A DNA stretch of 64,000 nt from Opitutales bacterium (GCA_017440935.1 JAFSAO010000014.1:62001-126000), one strand, 5' to 3'; shown: positions 51,301-59,404, counted from the stretch's first letter. The notes: generated from the letters alone by a model not told the origin. Translations and numbers: made by a program.

Positions 51301-51445
51301 CGTCCGCATAAGCGATTTTTTCCGCGAGAACGTAATTCTTTTCCGACGCGGGAACGGCGGCATTTTCGGAAATTTTTTCATCGGCGCAACCGCACAAAAA
51401 CGCGGACAGCGAAAGGGCAACGAGTATGCTTTTTACAGAATCCAT
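48311..51445 (-). CDS. Lipoprotein glycoside hydrolase family 2 (beta-galactosidase-like) with discoidin domain
   Basis: 1044 residues from ATG 51445. A lipoprotein signal ends LCGC (Cys about 19). A discoidin/CBM32-like domain follows (GHAVDGNAATRWCSLGSGNA, residues about 80-180), then the GH2 sandwich, Ig-like and barrel domains with KSFGVNAIRTSHNPPAPEF, MWSVGNEIEEQ (acid/base Glu) and PFYGSETCS (nucleophile Glu), then C-terminal domains. It probably trims galactose- or related sugar-capped glycans at the cell surface. It belongs to the same theme as GH35 and the SGNH hydrolase. Confidence 0.92.
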   Translation of the reverse strand: MDSVKSILVALSLSAFLCGCADEKISENAAVPASEKNYVLAEKIAYADAGVSRENFDFGWRFAKFGKHADCLAKQEPGAPKGVAVATREEEHNPAGHAVDGNAATRWCSLGSGNAALTVDLGRACDVGAVKIIWEKDANYRYALSVSSDGKTWTKLADQSDKTFSAKESTEFLNKNFRYAKIDVMPPDQKTWASIREWEFFSNSGAKITPENPKTGPALKAYEVAFDDSAWRKLDLPHDWGVESPFLASEPNQTGSLPWNAVGWYRKEFDVPADKSGKKFFLDFDGVMMMPQVYVNGKLAGEWKYGYSSFRVDITPFLKFGEKNTVAVRAENLPNSTRWYPGAGIYRHVWLVEKNPTYIDYNGVWVKTPEISGIELRDGKRYAKTATVTVDTSVVTDVSVPGAKIPKDFKVVVEILKDGKLLAAAEGTAAKLTLKDVELWDIENPALYTLVTTVLKDAEVPGKENAFVRYGKVVDRQETAFGVRKSEWKADGYYLNNRRVPIQGVCQHHDLGPLGGAVHTRAMERQIEILKSFGVNAIRTSHNPPAPEFLDLCDRMGILVDDELLDCWKHLKEGKTNGYNLFWENWRERDVRNFVMRDRNHPSVIMWSVGNEIEEQHSDDGPALAKDLVDRFHRYDPTRPTTIGSNDIRASRTNFGKQFDVFGFNYKPNNYTEFATNNPNTPFYGSETCSTLASRGFYSFPVNEKDFDTAFWRRNFCDSLAACQVSDYAIYATGWGSTPDIEFGAIEDQPRTAGQFVWTGFDYLGEPTPWNLGRKPANDFRGASPEEIARLEKEFAEILKQGSPSRSSYFGIVDLCGFRKNVAWLWQSEWLPDVPMAHILPHWNWEGSREGKTTPVFVFTSGDSAELFLNGKSLGKRSKKKGAKITNKDLNGDQRERFRLTWMDVKYEPGTLEVVAYKNGKEWARDKVETTGVPAGFKAEADRATIRGDGRDLSYITISVTDAQGRVVPTAENLFKFSVRGNAEIVGVCNGDPTDRLSMKGTKMGAFAGLAQVILRSKRGTTGEAELTIDGGELGSQTLKINVK

Positions 51446-51509
51446 ATTGCAAAAAATCCTATCGTTCCCGCACAACTTCCCGCAAATAGAATTTTTCCGG
51501 GAAAAGTCG

Positions 51510-52832
51510 CTACGCTTTCGGGAGCTTGTCCTGCAGGGCGGAATCGGCGTGCGTTCCCGCGAGCGCGGCAAGCACTTCGCCGGCGAGGTAGCAGGAACCC
51601 GCGACGACGATCGGTTCTCCGCACGGCGTTTTCAGAGAACAGGTATTTTCCCCCGGGAAAAGCTCGGCAATGCTTGTTTCCGAAATTTCTCCGCAAAAAT
51701 CCGCGGGAACGCATTGCTTCAATTCTTCAAATGAGCAGGCGCGTTCCTGTGCCGGGCGGACGAAGCGGATCGCGGCGGCGTGACGGGCAAAAACGGCGAT
51801 CAGCGGACGCGCCCGCTCCGCGCCGAGAACTCCGGTGATGATTTGCGGACGCGTTCCCGTTTCCGCAACAAGATTTGCGAGGGATTTATCAATCGCCGCG
51901 GCGCCTTCTGCGTTGTGCGCAACGTCGAGAATCAGCATCCTGCCGTCGCAGAGCAAAATTTTTTCCCAACGCGCGCGCCAATTCACGTTTTTTAACGCTT
52001 CGCGGGCGCAGGTTTCGTCAAAAGATTTTCCGGTCTTTTCAAAAAAGAGTTTTGCGGCGACAAGAGCCGTCGCGGCGTTCCCGCGCTGGTGCTCGCCGTA
52101 AAGATTGGTTTCCGGAAGGGCGGGCGTTCCCGTGTTCTCGGAGCAAAAAATTTCCCGGACGGAAAAAACTTCCGCACCGCGCGCGCGGGCGATCCTGCGA
52201 ATTTCCTTTTCCGCAACTTCCGGCAAAAGCCCGAGGACGACGGGAACACCGTGCTTGATAATGCCCGCTTTCTCCCGGGAGATTTCTTCGAGCGAATTGC
52301 CGAGAAATTCCGTGTGGTCGAGCCCGACGGAGGTGATGACGCAAACTTCGGGCGAGACAACGTTTGTCGCATCCAAGCGCCCGCCGAGTCCCGTTTCGAC
52401 AACCGCCGCATCGCAGCGTTCCCGCGCAAAACGGCGAAACGCCATTGCCGTTATCAGCTCGAAAAACGACGGAAAATCCTCGTCGCCGGGCTTGCCGAAT
52501 CTCGCCGCCGCGGCGTAGAGCGTTTCCGCTTCCGCGCAAATAATTTCGTCGGAAAGCGGCTTGCGGTCGACTTGAATGCGCTCTCCCAACTTGAGCAAGT
52601 GCGGCGACGTGTAGAGCCCGACGCGGAGCCCGTGCGCGCGCAAAATGCTTTCGAGCATCGCCGAGGTTGAGCCCTTGCCGTTCGTTCCCGCAAGATGAAT
52701 CAGCGGGAACGCGTTCTGCGGTGAGCCGACGGTTTCGGCAAGCAAACGCATACGGTCGATACCGAATTTGCTTCCGTGGTTTCTCAGCGCGCAAAGGCGT
52801 TCGAGCTTCTCCGCTGTGGTTGTCGTTGCCAT
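51510..52832 (-). CDS. folC: Bifunctional folylpolyglutamate synthase/dihydrofolate synthase
   Basis: 440 residues from ATG 52832. The P-loop LIHLAGTNGKGSTSAMLESI lies near residue 40; DHTEFLGNSLEEISREKAGI and LDVAHNAEGAAAI are the other FolC motifs. It adds glutamate to dihydropteroate and then to folates. It is upstream of GH2 on the same strand with a 64-base gap. The protein contains AGT encoded by other codons and several VPA/RER segments from CGTTCCCG/CGGGAACG. Confidence 0.94.
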   Translation of the reverse strand: MATTTTAEKLERLCALRNHGSKFGIDRMRLLAETVGSPQNAFPLIHLAGTNGKGSTSAMLESILRAHGLRVGLYTSPHLLKLGERIQVDRKPLSDEIICAEAETLYAAAARFGKPGDEDFPSFFELITAMAFRRFARERCDAAVVETGLGGRLDATNVVSPEVCVITSVGLDHTEFLGNSLEEISREKAGIIKHGVPVVLGLLPEVAEKEIRRIARARGAEVFSVREIFCSENTGTPALPETNLYGEHQRGNAATALVAAKLFFEKTGKSFDETCAREALKNVNWRARWEKILLCDGRMLILDVAHNAEGAAAIDKSLANLVAETGTRPQIITGVLGAERARPLIAVFARHAAAIRFVRPAQERACSFEELKQCVPADFCGEISETSIAELFPGENTCSLKTPCGEPIVVAGSCYLAGEVLAALAGTHADSALQDKLPKA

Positions 52833-52932
52833 AAAAATTGTTCCCGTAATTATCGCACGCACGATTTTTTTAGACAACGCAAAGAACATGAAAATTTTTA
52901 AGGAAGGAGAATAAAAACTCATGAAAAATGGC

Positions 52933-52963
52933 TTGCCGAGTCGCTTTTTTTTTTTGCGAAAAT
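52933..52963 (+). promoter_or_regulatory. Promoter with an 11-T spacer tract (coiled-coil protein)
   Basis: TTGCCG at 52933-52938, 19 bases containing T11 (52945-52955), GAAAAT at 52958-52963. The segment CT11GCGARAAT is shared with 16721-16740. Confidence 0.6.
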
Positions 52964-53040
52964 CCTGCTTTCAAAATGAGACAAAACGCGATGAAAGAAT
53001 TTTCGCGGGAATGTCGTTTTTAACTTCAAAACTATTACTT

Positions 53041-53805
53041 ATGAAAAACTCAAAAATTCTTATTCTGTTAACGTTCGCGGCGATGGCTCTTTCCGCCGTT
53101 CCCGCGTCTGCGTCTTTGTGGACAAACGAGCGCAAGCCGCGCATCGTGCGCGAAGCCGAACGGCGGGAACGCGAGCGACAGGACTCGACGTGGACTCCGG
53201 AAAATATTCGCGACAATCCCGTGCTTTTCCTGCAGGAAACCATCGGCGCGTGCGATTTGCTGAAAGACAAAATCGAGGCTCAGGAAATCGCGTTTATTCG
53301 CCTGAAGAAACAGGCGGAGCGTAAAGTTTCCGAAGCCGAAAGCACGATTCGCCGCTACACCAAGTTTTTGGATGAAGCGAAAAAGCAATACAAAGCCGCC
53401 AAGGAAAACGATGCGTTCCCGGTCGAAATCAACGGTTTTGAGCTTTCCGAAGAAGACCTCGCCGACAAGGTCGCCGACGCGCTCGAACGCGTAGAGCTCG
53501 CGAAAAGCCAGAAGAAGACCAACAGCGTCGTCGTCAAAAAAGTGAAGATTCGCCAAGGCGTTTTGAAAACGAAAACGCGGGAACTGCGTTCGATTCGCCG
53601 CAAGCTGGTTTTGCAACTCGAACAGGTGAAAATGAACGAAGCGCTCGGCGAAATCGACGAACTGACGAACGTTCTCGGCACCATCAAGGATATGCAGCTC
53701 GAACTCTCGGAAGACCCGACGAAACTCTCGCTCGACGACATCACCGAAGAAGATCCCGACGCCGAACGCAAACAATCCGCCGAGGAATTTCTCGAAGGAG
53801 AATAA
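53041..53805 (+). CDS. Secreted coiled-coil protein of unknown function
   Basis: 254 residues from ATG 53041; the frame opens earlier at 52921 but the promoter lies inside that part. Signal peptide MKNSKILILLTFAAMALSAV, cleaved after PASA. The rest is charged and helical, with long coiled coils (about 60-125 and 150-215: FIRLKKQAERKVSEAESTIR, TRELRSIRRKLVLQLEQVKM) and an acidic tail. TTTTTAAC ends 16 bases before the ATG. A lipoprotein gene follows two bases after the stop with its own Shine-Dalgarno, so the pair probably works together at the envelope. Confidence 0.7.
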   Translation: MKNSKILILLTFAAMALSAVPASASLWTNERKPRIVREAERRERERQDSTWTPENIRDNPVLFLQETIGACDLLKDKIEAQEIAFIRLKKQAERKVSEAESTIRRYTKFLDEAKKQYKAAKENDAFPVEINGFELSEEDLADKVADALERVELAKSQKKTNSVVVKKVKIRQGVLKTKTRELRSIRRKLVLQLEQVKMNEALGEIDELTNVLGTIKDMQLELSEDPTKLSLDDITEEDPDAERKQSAEEFLEGE

Positions 53806-53807
53806 GA

Positions 53808-54452
53808 ATGCCCCGCAAATTTAACGCGAATTTACGCAAGTTTATGAACCCGACAAAACTGTTAACAGTCCTTGCTCTGGCGACACTCCCGTTTCTGGTG
53901 GGGTGCGTTTCGGAAGCCGAACGCGCACGACGTGCGGCAGAAGAAGCGTGGCAGGCGAAAATTGCCGCGCAAAAAGTGCTGAAGGATTTTGAAAAAACGG
54001 AAAAGAATTATGTTCGTTGCCGTTTAGAAGGAGAAATTTTCCCGTCAGAACAAAAGCTATCCGAAGAAGAGAGAGCTCGCGGATGGGTTCTTTTGGAAAC
54101 TTTCGGAGAGGAACAAATGCCCGTTCTTGCGGAAAAATGCAAGACGGCTCGCCGAAATTGTTTCGAAGCCGAAGCAAACTTGAAGGAGTTGATTACAGCG
54201 CTGAAAGCGGAAGATCCGAATTTTAATCCGGATACGGGGGAGAATGAGAGTTTCCGTCGTCGCCGTGGTCGTGATAGAGAGGCTCAAAAGGCGAATCCGA
54301 TTTTTGATGCGGCGAAAAATCGGTGGCTGGATTTGGCGGCGGAATATTGGTGGTTGCGCTACAAGCTGACGGATTTTTACTCGCAGTTTAAGATTGGTGC
54401 GATTACGCCGGACGAACTTGCCACCAAAGACGCGGAATTTGCCAAAGAATAG
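53808..54452 (+). CDS. Lipoprotein of unknown function, partner of the coiled-coil protein
   Basis: 214 residues. The signal peptide ends at the lipobox FLVGC (Cys33), and the mature part is helical (ERARRAAEEAWQAKIAAQKV). AAGGAGA lies 5 bases before the ATG at 53808, so I keep that start; an ATG at 53844 would give a shorter signal. It begins two bases after the coiled-coil gene, so the two are translationally linked. No known domain was recognised. Confidence 0.65.
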   Translation: MPRKFNANLRKFMNPTKLLTVLALATLPFLVGCVSEAERARRAAEEAWQAKIAAQKVLKDFEKTEKNYVRCRLEGEIFPSEQKLSEEERARGWVLLETFGEEQMPVLAEKCKTARRNCFEAEANLKELITALKAEDPNFNPDTGENESFRRRRGRDREAQKANPIFDAAKNRWLDLAAEYWWLRYKLTDFYSQFKIGAITPDELATKDAEFAKE

Positions 54453-54482
54453 TTCGATGCAAAATTCCGTTCAACGCGCCAA

Positions 54483-54662
54483 GGGCGCGAAATTGACCAG
54501 CGCAGGGTGGAGCGAAGCGAAACCCTACGATTCGGGAACAAAAAAACAAAGACCTGAAAGGGCGTAATTGTGTTCTACGCATGGTAATGTCGCTCTTTCA
54601 GAGCTCAATGATTTTTCCCTTCGTTCCGTAGGGTTTCACCCTACGCTGACCAATTTCGCCCC
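54483..54662. repeat. Inverted-repeat element of about 180 bp (MITE-like)
   Basis: The left arm at 54483-54529 and the right arm at 54627-54662 are inverted: GGGCGCGAAATTGACCAGCG matches the complement of CGCTGACCAATTTCGCCCC with few changes, and AAACCCTACG pairs with CGTAGGGTTT. The loop carries another hairpin (GAAAGGGCG...GCTCTTTC). No protein is encoded. Confidence 0.7.
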
Positions 54663-54718
54663 GTTGGGGCTTTTGACACACAAAACCTTTTTTTCAAAAA
54701 CAAAATTAAAAATTCATT

Positions 54719-55744
54719 ATGAAAACTTTATTAAAATCTCTCCTTCTTGCCGTGGTCGCGGTGCTTGGCGTTCCCGTGTTTGCCGCCCCGGAAAACCACG
54801 AAGAATTTGCGCGACAATATATGCCGGAATCACAAGCCGTGTTTGAACATTTCCGCAAGGACTGCGCAGAAACACAAAAACTTCGCGAATCGCTCGCAGA
54901 GGATCTTCGCGTAATGAATCGTGTGCCTGATGAAGATGCCGGATACTGTGTTCTTTCTGAAAAAATCGCGGAACTCGAAATACAAGAATCCGAATGGGCG
55001 AACATGATCAAAGATGCCTTTTTCAAGCACAAGGCGGGAATGGTTACGTCAGAAAAACTTAGCGATGCGGATGCCGAACTCGCGAAGAAATCCATCGCGT
55101 GGGAAAACGACGTGCTCAAAAACTTAATTAAAAATTCTATTGCGATGTTCGGTGTTCCCGTAACGGTGAAAATCCCGGAACGCAACTATGCGTTTGGAAA
55201 ATACGAGGTCACACAGAGACAGTATGAAGTGGTGATGAAAAATAATCCGTCGAAATTCAAAGGCGAAAATCTTCCCGTGGAAAATGTTTCGTGGGATGAA
55301 GCCGTGGAATTTTGTGAAAAATTAACCTTTCGGGCGAGGGCTTCGGGGCGAATTTCGATGAATCAGGAATATCGTCTTCCGACCTCGGACGAGTGGGAAC
55401 ATGCGTGCCGTGCGGGAACAAGGACGATATATTACACAGGCGATTCGGTCGAAGACTTAGCGCGTGCCGGATGGTATGGCGGGAACAGCGACAGCAATAC
55501 GCATCCGGTCGGTCAAAAAGTTCCGAATGCATTCGGGCTTTACGATATGCACGGGAACGTGCGCGAGTGGACATCTACCCTGTACCGCTCGTACCGCCCG
55601 TGGCGCGTGTATCGGGGTGGCAGTTGCTTCACCTCCGAGGAAGCCTGCGAGTCGTCGCGCCGGGACGGCGCATACGACTGCAATTCACCGGAGGATCGCA
55701 GCAGAGACCGTGGCTTCCGCGTCGTCCTCGCGCCTGTGAAATAA
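54719..55744 (+). CDS. Exported SUMF1/FGE-sulfatase-domain protein
   Basis: 341 residues with a signal peptide (MKTLLKSLLLAVVAVLGVPV, cut near FAA). The first 130 residues are helical. From about 145 the formylglycine-generating-enzyme fold is clear: YAFGKYEVTQRQYEVVMKNN, PVENVSWDEAVEFCEKLT, YRLPTSDEWEHACRAG, LYDMHGNVREWTS and a C-terminal GFRVVLA. I do not see the Cys pair of true FGE copper sites in the usual place, so it is likelier a binding or other enzymatic variant. The leader lacks a Shine-Dalgarno. Confidence 0.85.
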   Translation: MKTLLKSLLLAVVAVLGVPVFAAPENHEEFARQYMPESQAVFEHFRKDCAETQKLRESLAEDLRVMNRVPDEDAGYCVLSEKIAELEIQESEWANMIKDAFFKHKAGMVTSEKLSDADAELAKKSIAWENDVLKNLIKNSIAMFGVPVTVKIPERNYAFGKYEVTQRQYEVVMKNNPSKFKGENLPVENVSWDEAVEFCEKLTFRARASGRISMNQEYRLPTSDEWEHACRAGTRTIYYTGDSVEDLARAGWYGGNSDSNTHPVGQKVPNAFGLYDMHGNVREWTSTLYRSYRPWRVYRGGSCFTSEEACESSRRDGAYDCNSPEDRSRDRGFRVVLAPVK

Positions 55745-55769
55745 ACGTAAATTAACACGTTAAGATTTT

Positions 55770-56261
55770 ATGGATAAAAATACTTTTACTGCACAAACAA
55801 AACACTCTTCCTCAACCCCGTCTAGGTTGCCGCAAAGTAGGAAATACATTGTTTGCGGTTATCATGACTATCTTGGGGTTTCTCAGGTGTTGAGTTCTAC
55901 TCTTAACTCCAATAATTATCTGATCGGCAACAAGGTTAAAGATTTTACTGCTTTTAATCGAGTCGTTGTCGGAGATATTTTACTGCTTAGTTATGGACGA
56001 AAAATCGTTGCCTACGGAGAAGCATCCAGCGGATTAACAGCACTTTCTTCGAGCGACTCTAACCGTCCTTATTATGAATACGAAATTAAAGTAAAAAGGT
56101 GGATTCGTTTCGACGGACAAAATTCCTCTTTAGGAATCCGAAATGGCGGAATTATGAAGAATTGCACGTTCCCTCAAAATATAAGGGCAATAGCCAAAGA
56201 AGTAACTTCCCATTTCGCGCAGCCGTTCATTGATAAAATTGACATGCGACAACCTCAGTAG
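55770..56261 (+). CDS. Orphan protein, A+T-rich, possible EVE/PUA-like fold
   Basis: 163 residues starting MDKNTFTAQTKHSSSTPSRL. The central stretch FNRVVVGDILLLSYGRKIVA, then YGEASSG, followed by an aromatic-rich YYEYEIKVKRWIRF, recalls small beta-barrel EVE/PUA-like domains, which sense modified bases, but this is only a shape resemblance. Base composition is clearly lower in G+C than its neighbours and it has no CGGGAACG, suggesting recent arrival. It begins 25 bases after the SUMF1 gene. Confidence 0.5.
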   Translation: MDKNTFTAQTKHSSSTPSRLPQSRKYIVCGYHDYLGVSQVLSSTLNSNNYLIGNKVKDFTAFNRVVVGDILLLSYGRKIVAYGEASSGLTALSSSDSNRPYYEYEIKVKRWIRFDGQNSSLGIRNGGIMKNCTFPQNIRAIAKEVTSHFAQPFIDKIDMRQPQ

Positions 56262-56285
56262 TCAGTTGGTTTTCGTTTCTCACTT

Positions 56286-56327
56286 GTTCCCGCGAGGCGG
56301 TTTTCGTTTCGCGGGACCGTTTTTTTA
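56286..56327 (+). terminator. Terminator with a variant of the CGGGAACG pair
   Basis: GTTCCCGCGA pairs with TCGCGGGAC, then T7. One arm has GGGACC instead of GGGAACG. Confidence 0.7.
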
Positions 56328-56710
56328 TTCACGAATTCACAAATCCCTGCGGATTTTTTTGTTTGGAATTTGTTCCCGCGGCGCAGGTTGACTCAGGCGG
56401 CGGATCGCTCCGCTCGTTTGCCCTGTGCTATGTTCTTGCGCGCCTTCAGCGCTTGTTTTTACCGTTTGGGAAAAATTAGGAATCAGAAATGAGGCGTTTT
56501 TCCTCTTAAAAAACCTTTGCGTTCTTTGCGTTAAAAAAAAAACGCAAATTTCCGGTTCTTTCTCCGAAATCCCGGGAAGCCGTTAAAAAACGATTGCAAC
56601 GGAAAAAATGTCTCTTTAATCTTCCCGACTTCATTTTCTCGACTGCGCACCCGGTCGAGGTGCGGCCGCAACGAATGCGGGACCGTGACTCACAGGTGCA
56701 CATAAAAAGT
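56328..56710. other. Non-coding gap before rplY
   Basis: I find no gene. It holds AAAAAACCTTTGCGTTCTTTGCGTTAAAAAAAAAAC-type text near 56508-56545, similar to 62036-62060 upstream of argG, and the leader of rplY. Confidence 0.5.
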
Positions 56711-57292
56711 ATGAAAAAGTATAAACTCAATGTTAAGTCCCGCGACGGGCTCGGACGTGGTCCGGCTCGCCGCCTTCGCAACGCAGGTTTGATTCCCGGC
56801 ATCATTTACGGGAAAGGCGAAAACCTGCCGATCAGCATCGACGCGGTCGAATTCCGCACGCTTATGCGAGCCAAGGGTTCGTCTGCAGCTCTCGTAGAGC
56901 TCGCCATTGAAGGCGGTGTCGAAAAGCTCTCGATCATCAAAGATTATCAACGCAACGCGCTTTCTCAGAAAGTCGTTCACATCGACATTCTCGAAGTCGA
57001 TCCGAACGTCGAAATGACGACGGTTATTCCGGTTCGCACGAAGGGTGAAGCGGTTGGCGTTCTTACGGAAAACGGCACGCTCGAAGTGGTTTCTTCGATT
57101 ACGGTGCGTTGCCTTCCGAAGAATCTTCCGGAATTTATCGAAGTCGATGTTTCCGAGCTCCATGCCGGAAGCAGCATCCATATCGACGCTTTGCCGGCCA
57201 TTGAAGGCGTGACCTTCCCGGCGAATCAGAACCCGACGGTTGCCGTCTGCATCGCTCCGGAAGACGCTCCGGCGGCGACGGCTGAAGCTTAA
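56711..57292 (+). CDS. rplY: 50S ribosomal protein L25/general stress protein Ctc
   Basis: 193 residues from ATG 56711 (MKKYKLNVKSRDGLGRGPAR). The N-terminal 5S rRNA-binding domain (RRLRNAGLIPGIIYGKGENL-type, here RRLRNAGLIPGIIYGKGEN) plus the C-terminal beta domain make the long Ctc form, about twice E. coli L25. It stands before pth, the common order ctc-pth. No CGGGAACG copy is inside. Confidence 0.95.
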   Translation: MKKYKLNVKSRDGLGRGPARRLRNAGLIPGIIYGKGENLPISIDAVEFRTLMRAKGSSAALVELAIEGGVEKLSIIKDYQRNALSQKVVHIDILEVDPNVEMTTVIPVRTKGEAVGVLTENGTLEVVSSITVRCLPKNLPEFIEVDVSELHAGSSIHIDALPAIEGVTFPANQNPTVAVCIAPEDAPAATAEA

Positions 57293-57368
57293 CGGAAACG
57301 GCGAAAGTTTTTTCTGTTTTGCATCGTTTGCGTTCCCGTAGGAGCGCGCCTGTTCTTTCAAAGAGTTT

Positions 57369-57950
57369 ATGCCCGTTTCATTGGTAGTCGGTTTGGGCAA
57401 TCCCGGCAGGGAATACGCGGAAACACGGCACAACGTCGGTTTTCGCACGGTCAGCGCTTGGGCGAGCAAGCTCGGTGTTGCGTTCTCTGCGGATACGGCG
57501 CGAAAGGGCGAATTCGCCAAAACCGTTTTCGCCGGCTCGCCGCTTTGGCTTGCCAAACCGACCACTTATATGAACAACAGCGGAGAGTGCGTCAGCGCTT
57601 TCGCCCGCTACCGGAAAATTGATTTTTCGGAGGTTGCCGTTATTTACGACGACATCACTTTGCCTCCGGGAACGCTCAAAATTTCCCTCGGCGGCGGCGA
57701 CGGCGGACACAACGGAATCAAAAGTCTGATTCAGCATTGCGGGAACGCATTTATGCGCATTCGCATCGGAATCGGTCCGAAAATTCACCGTGAGCAAGAC
57801 CTCGCCGATTTTGTTTTGGGCAAACTGACAGCAGAAGAACAAGCCCTTTTTGCATCGCAAACGGAACATTACATTTATGGCATTGAGCTTCTCGCCTCGC
57901 GGGGACTCGTTGTCGCACAGAACACTTTAAACAAACATATCAAACCATGA
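57369..57950 (+). CDS. pth: Peptidyl-tRNA hydrolase
   Basis: 193 residues: LVVGLGNPGREYAETRHNVG with the active-site His, AKPTTYMNNSG, VIYDDITLPPG and GGDGGHNGIKSL. It releases peptides from prematurely dropped peptidyl-tRNA. It follows rplY and overlaps rpsF by four bases. Confidence 0.96.
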   Translation: MPVSLVVGLGNPGREYAETRHNVGFRTVSAWASKLGVAFSADTARKGEFAKTVFAGSPLWLAKPTTYMNNSGECVSAFARYRKIDFSEVAVIYDDITLPPGTLKISLGGGDGGHNGIKSLIQHCGNAFMRIRIGIGPKIHREQDLADFVLGKLTAEEQALFASQTEHYIYGIELLASRGLVVAQNTLNKHIKP

Positions 57951-58240
57951 ACGATCTTAAAAAATATCGCGTGACCATGATCTACGATCTCCGCAACTAT
58001 GCGGAACCGGTTGAAACGCTTATCGAAAAGATGAAGGCACTTCTCGAAACGCTCGGTGCGAAAGTTGAGAAGGCGGAAAACCTCGGCGTGAAGGACTTCG
58101 TCCGTATCACCGATCGCCGCCTCCCGAACGCGCCCTATGCGCAGTTTGAAATCGAAGCGCCGACCTCGCTTCCGGTCGCTTTCCGCGAAAAACTGCGCCT
58201 TGACCGCTCGGTTAAGCGCATTCTCGTTCAGAGCCTCTAA
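57947..58240 (+). CDS. rpsF: 30S ribosomal protein S6
   Basis: 97 residues: KYRVTMIYDLRNYAEPVETL, the bS6 fold, with FEIEAPTSLPVAFREKLRLD near the end. Its ATG overlaps the pth stop. It is followed by ssb after 39 bases, the usual rpsF-ssb order. Confidence 0.94.
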   Translation: MNDLKKYRVTMIYDLRNYAEPVETLIEKMKALLETLGAKVEKAENLGVKDFVRITDRRLPNAPYAQFEIEAPTSLPVAFREKLRLDRSVKRILVQSL

Positions 58241-58279
58241 TCGCCTGAATCCGGGAATACACGAAAGGGAATCTTTCCG

Positions 58280-58744
58280 ATGGCCTCTTACAATAAAGTC
58301 ATTCTCGTGGGAAACCTGACTCGGGATCCCGAACTCCGTTCGCTTCCGAGCGGCATGTCCGTCGCCAGAATTTCGCTCGCCGTCAATCGCCGTTACACGG
58401 GAAAAGACGGGGAGAACAAGGAAGAGGTTACGTATGTCGATGTCGACGTTTTCGGCAAACAGGCGGAAACGATTGCGAAATATTGTGCGAAGGGGCGTCC
58501 GCTTCTCGTTGAAGGGCGTTTGCGCCTTGATCAGTGGGACGACAAGACCACGGGCGAAAAGCGCTCGCGTCTTGGCGTTGTTCTCGAAAATTTCACGTTC
58601 ATCGGCTCGCGCGGAGACGCGCCTGCGGGAACGCCGGATTACGAGGACTCGGTTCCGCCGCGTCGCGCCTCCTCTCCGCGTGTTTCGTCGAATCCGCCGC
58701 CTGCAATGTCGGCTCCCGATATCGAGGAAGACATCCCGTTCTAA
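58280..58744 (+). CDS. ssb: Single-stranded DNA-binding protein
   Basis: 154 residues with the OB fold (NKVILVGNLTRDPELRSLPS, VDVDVFGKQAETIAKYCAKG) and a Pro/Ser-rich tail that ends EEDIPF, the protein-docking tip. It coats single strands in replication, repair and, with DprA, during DNA uptake. Confidence 0.97.
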   Translation: MASYNKVILVGNLTRDPELRSLPSGMSVARISLAVNRRYTGKDGENKEEVTYVDVDVFGKQAETIAKYCAKGRPLLVEGRLRLDQWDDKTTGEKRSRLGVVLENFTFIGSRGDAPAGTPDYEDSVPPRRASSPRVSSNPPPAMSAPDIEEDIPF

Positions 58745-58789
58745 TTCAACACACAAAAAGTTTAATCCTTTAAGAAAGAAAATAAAACC

Positions 58790-59287
58790 ATGGCACTCTC
58801 AGAAGTCCTTTTGAAAAAACCGGTTGCCGGACTCGGCGCGGAAGGCGATCAAGTCAAGGTTCGCGCGGGTTATGCGCGCAACTTCCTGCTCCCGCAGGGC
58901 ATCGCCGTTCCCGTGACGCAGGCGAACCGCAAGCAGATTGAAGCGCTCAAGAAAGCGCGGGCGATCCGCGAAGCGAAGGAACTCGACGACGCGAAGGCTG
59001 TCGCCGCCAAGCTCGAAGGCGTTGCGCTTTCGTTTGCCGTTAAAACCGGGGAAGGCGGAAAGCTGTTCGGCTCCGTTTCCACGGCGGATATCGCGACGAA
59101 GCTCGCGGAACAGGGCATCGAAATCGCCCGTAAGCAGATTCACCTTGCGAACGGTCCGATCAAACTTCTCGGCTCTCACACGGCTTCCATCAAGCTCCAC
59201 GCGGAAATCACGGTGGAACTTTCCGTTGAGCTCGTTTCGGAAAATCAGCCGGAAGAGAAGAAGGAAGACGCTCCTGCCGCAGAATAA
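58790..59287 (+). CDS. rplI: 50S ribosomal protein L9
   Basis: 165 residues: EVLLKKPVAGLGAEGDQVKV, GYARNFLLPQGIAVPVT and the C-terminal globular domain KLFGSVSTADIATKLAEQGI. Usual length is about 150; a short acidic tail is added. rpsR (S18), which normally sits between ssb and rplI, is absent from the 45-base gap. Confidence 0.96.
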   Translation: MALSEVLLKKPVAGLGAEGDQVKVRAGYARNFLLPQGIAVPVTQANRKQIEALKKARAIREAKELDDAKAVAAKLEGVALSFAVKTGEGGKLFGSVSTADIATKLAEQGIEIARKQIHLANGPIKLLGSHTASIKLHAEITVELSVELVSENQPEEKKEDAPAAE

Positions 59288-59302
59288 TTCCCGTTCTGCT
59301 TT

Positions 59303-59346
59303 AAACGAAAAACGCGTTCCCGCAAAGGAGCGCGTTTTTCGTTTTT
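59303..59346 (+). terminator. Terminator after rplI
   Basis: AAACGAAAAACGCG pairs with CGCGTTTTTCGTTT; a CGTTCCCG copy lies in the loop. Confidence 0.88.
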
Positions 59347-59404
59347 GATGTCGGGCAAATACGCTTTGCGTTCCCGCAGGAAATGCGTTTTAATGCCCGA
59401 TACT

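Noticed and set aside
52921-53040. N-terminal extension of the coiled-coil protein from 52921
   Set aside because: The T11 promoter lies inside it and a standard signal peptide begins at 53041.
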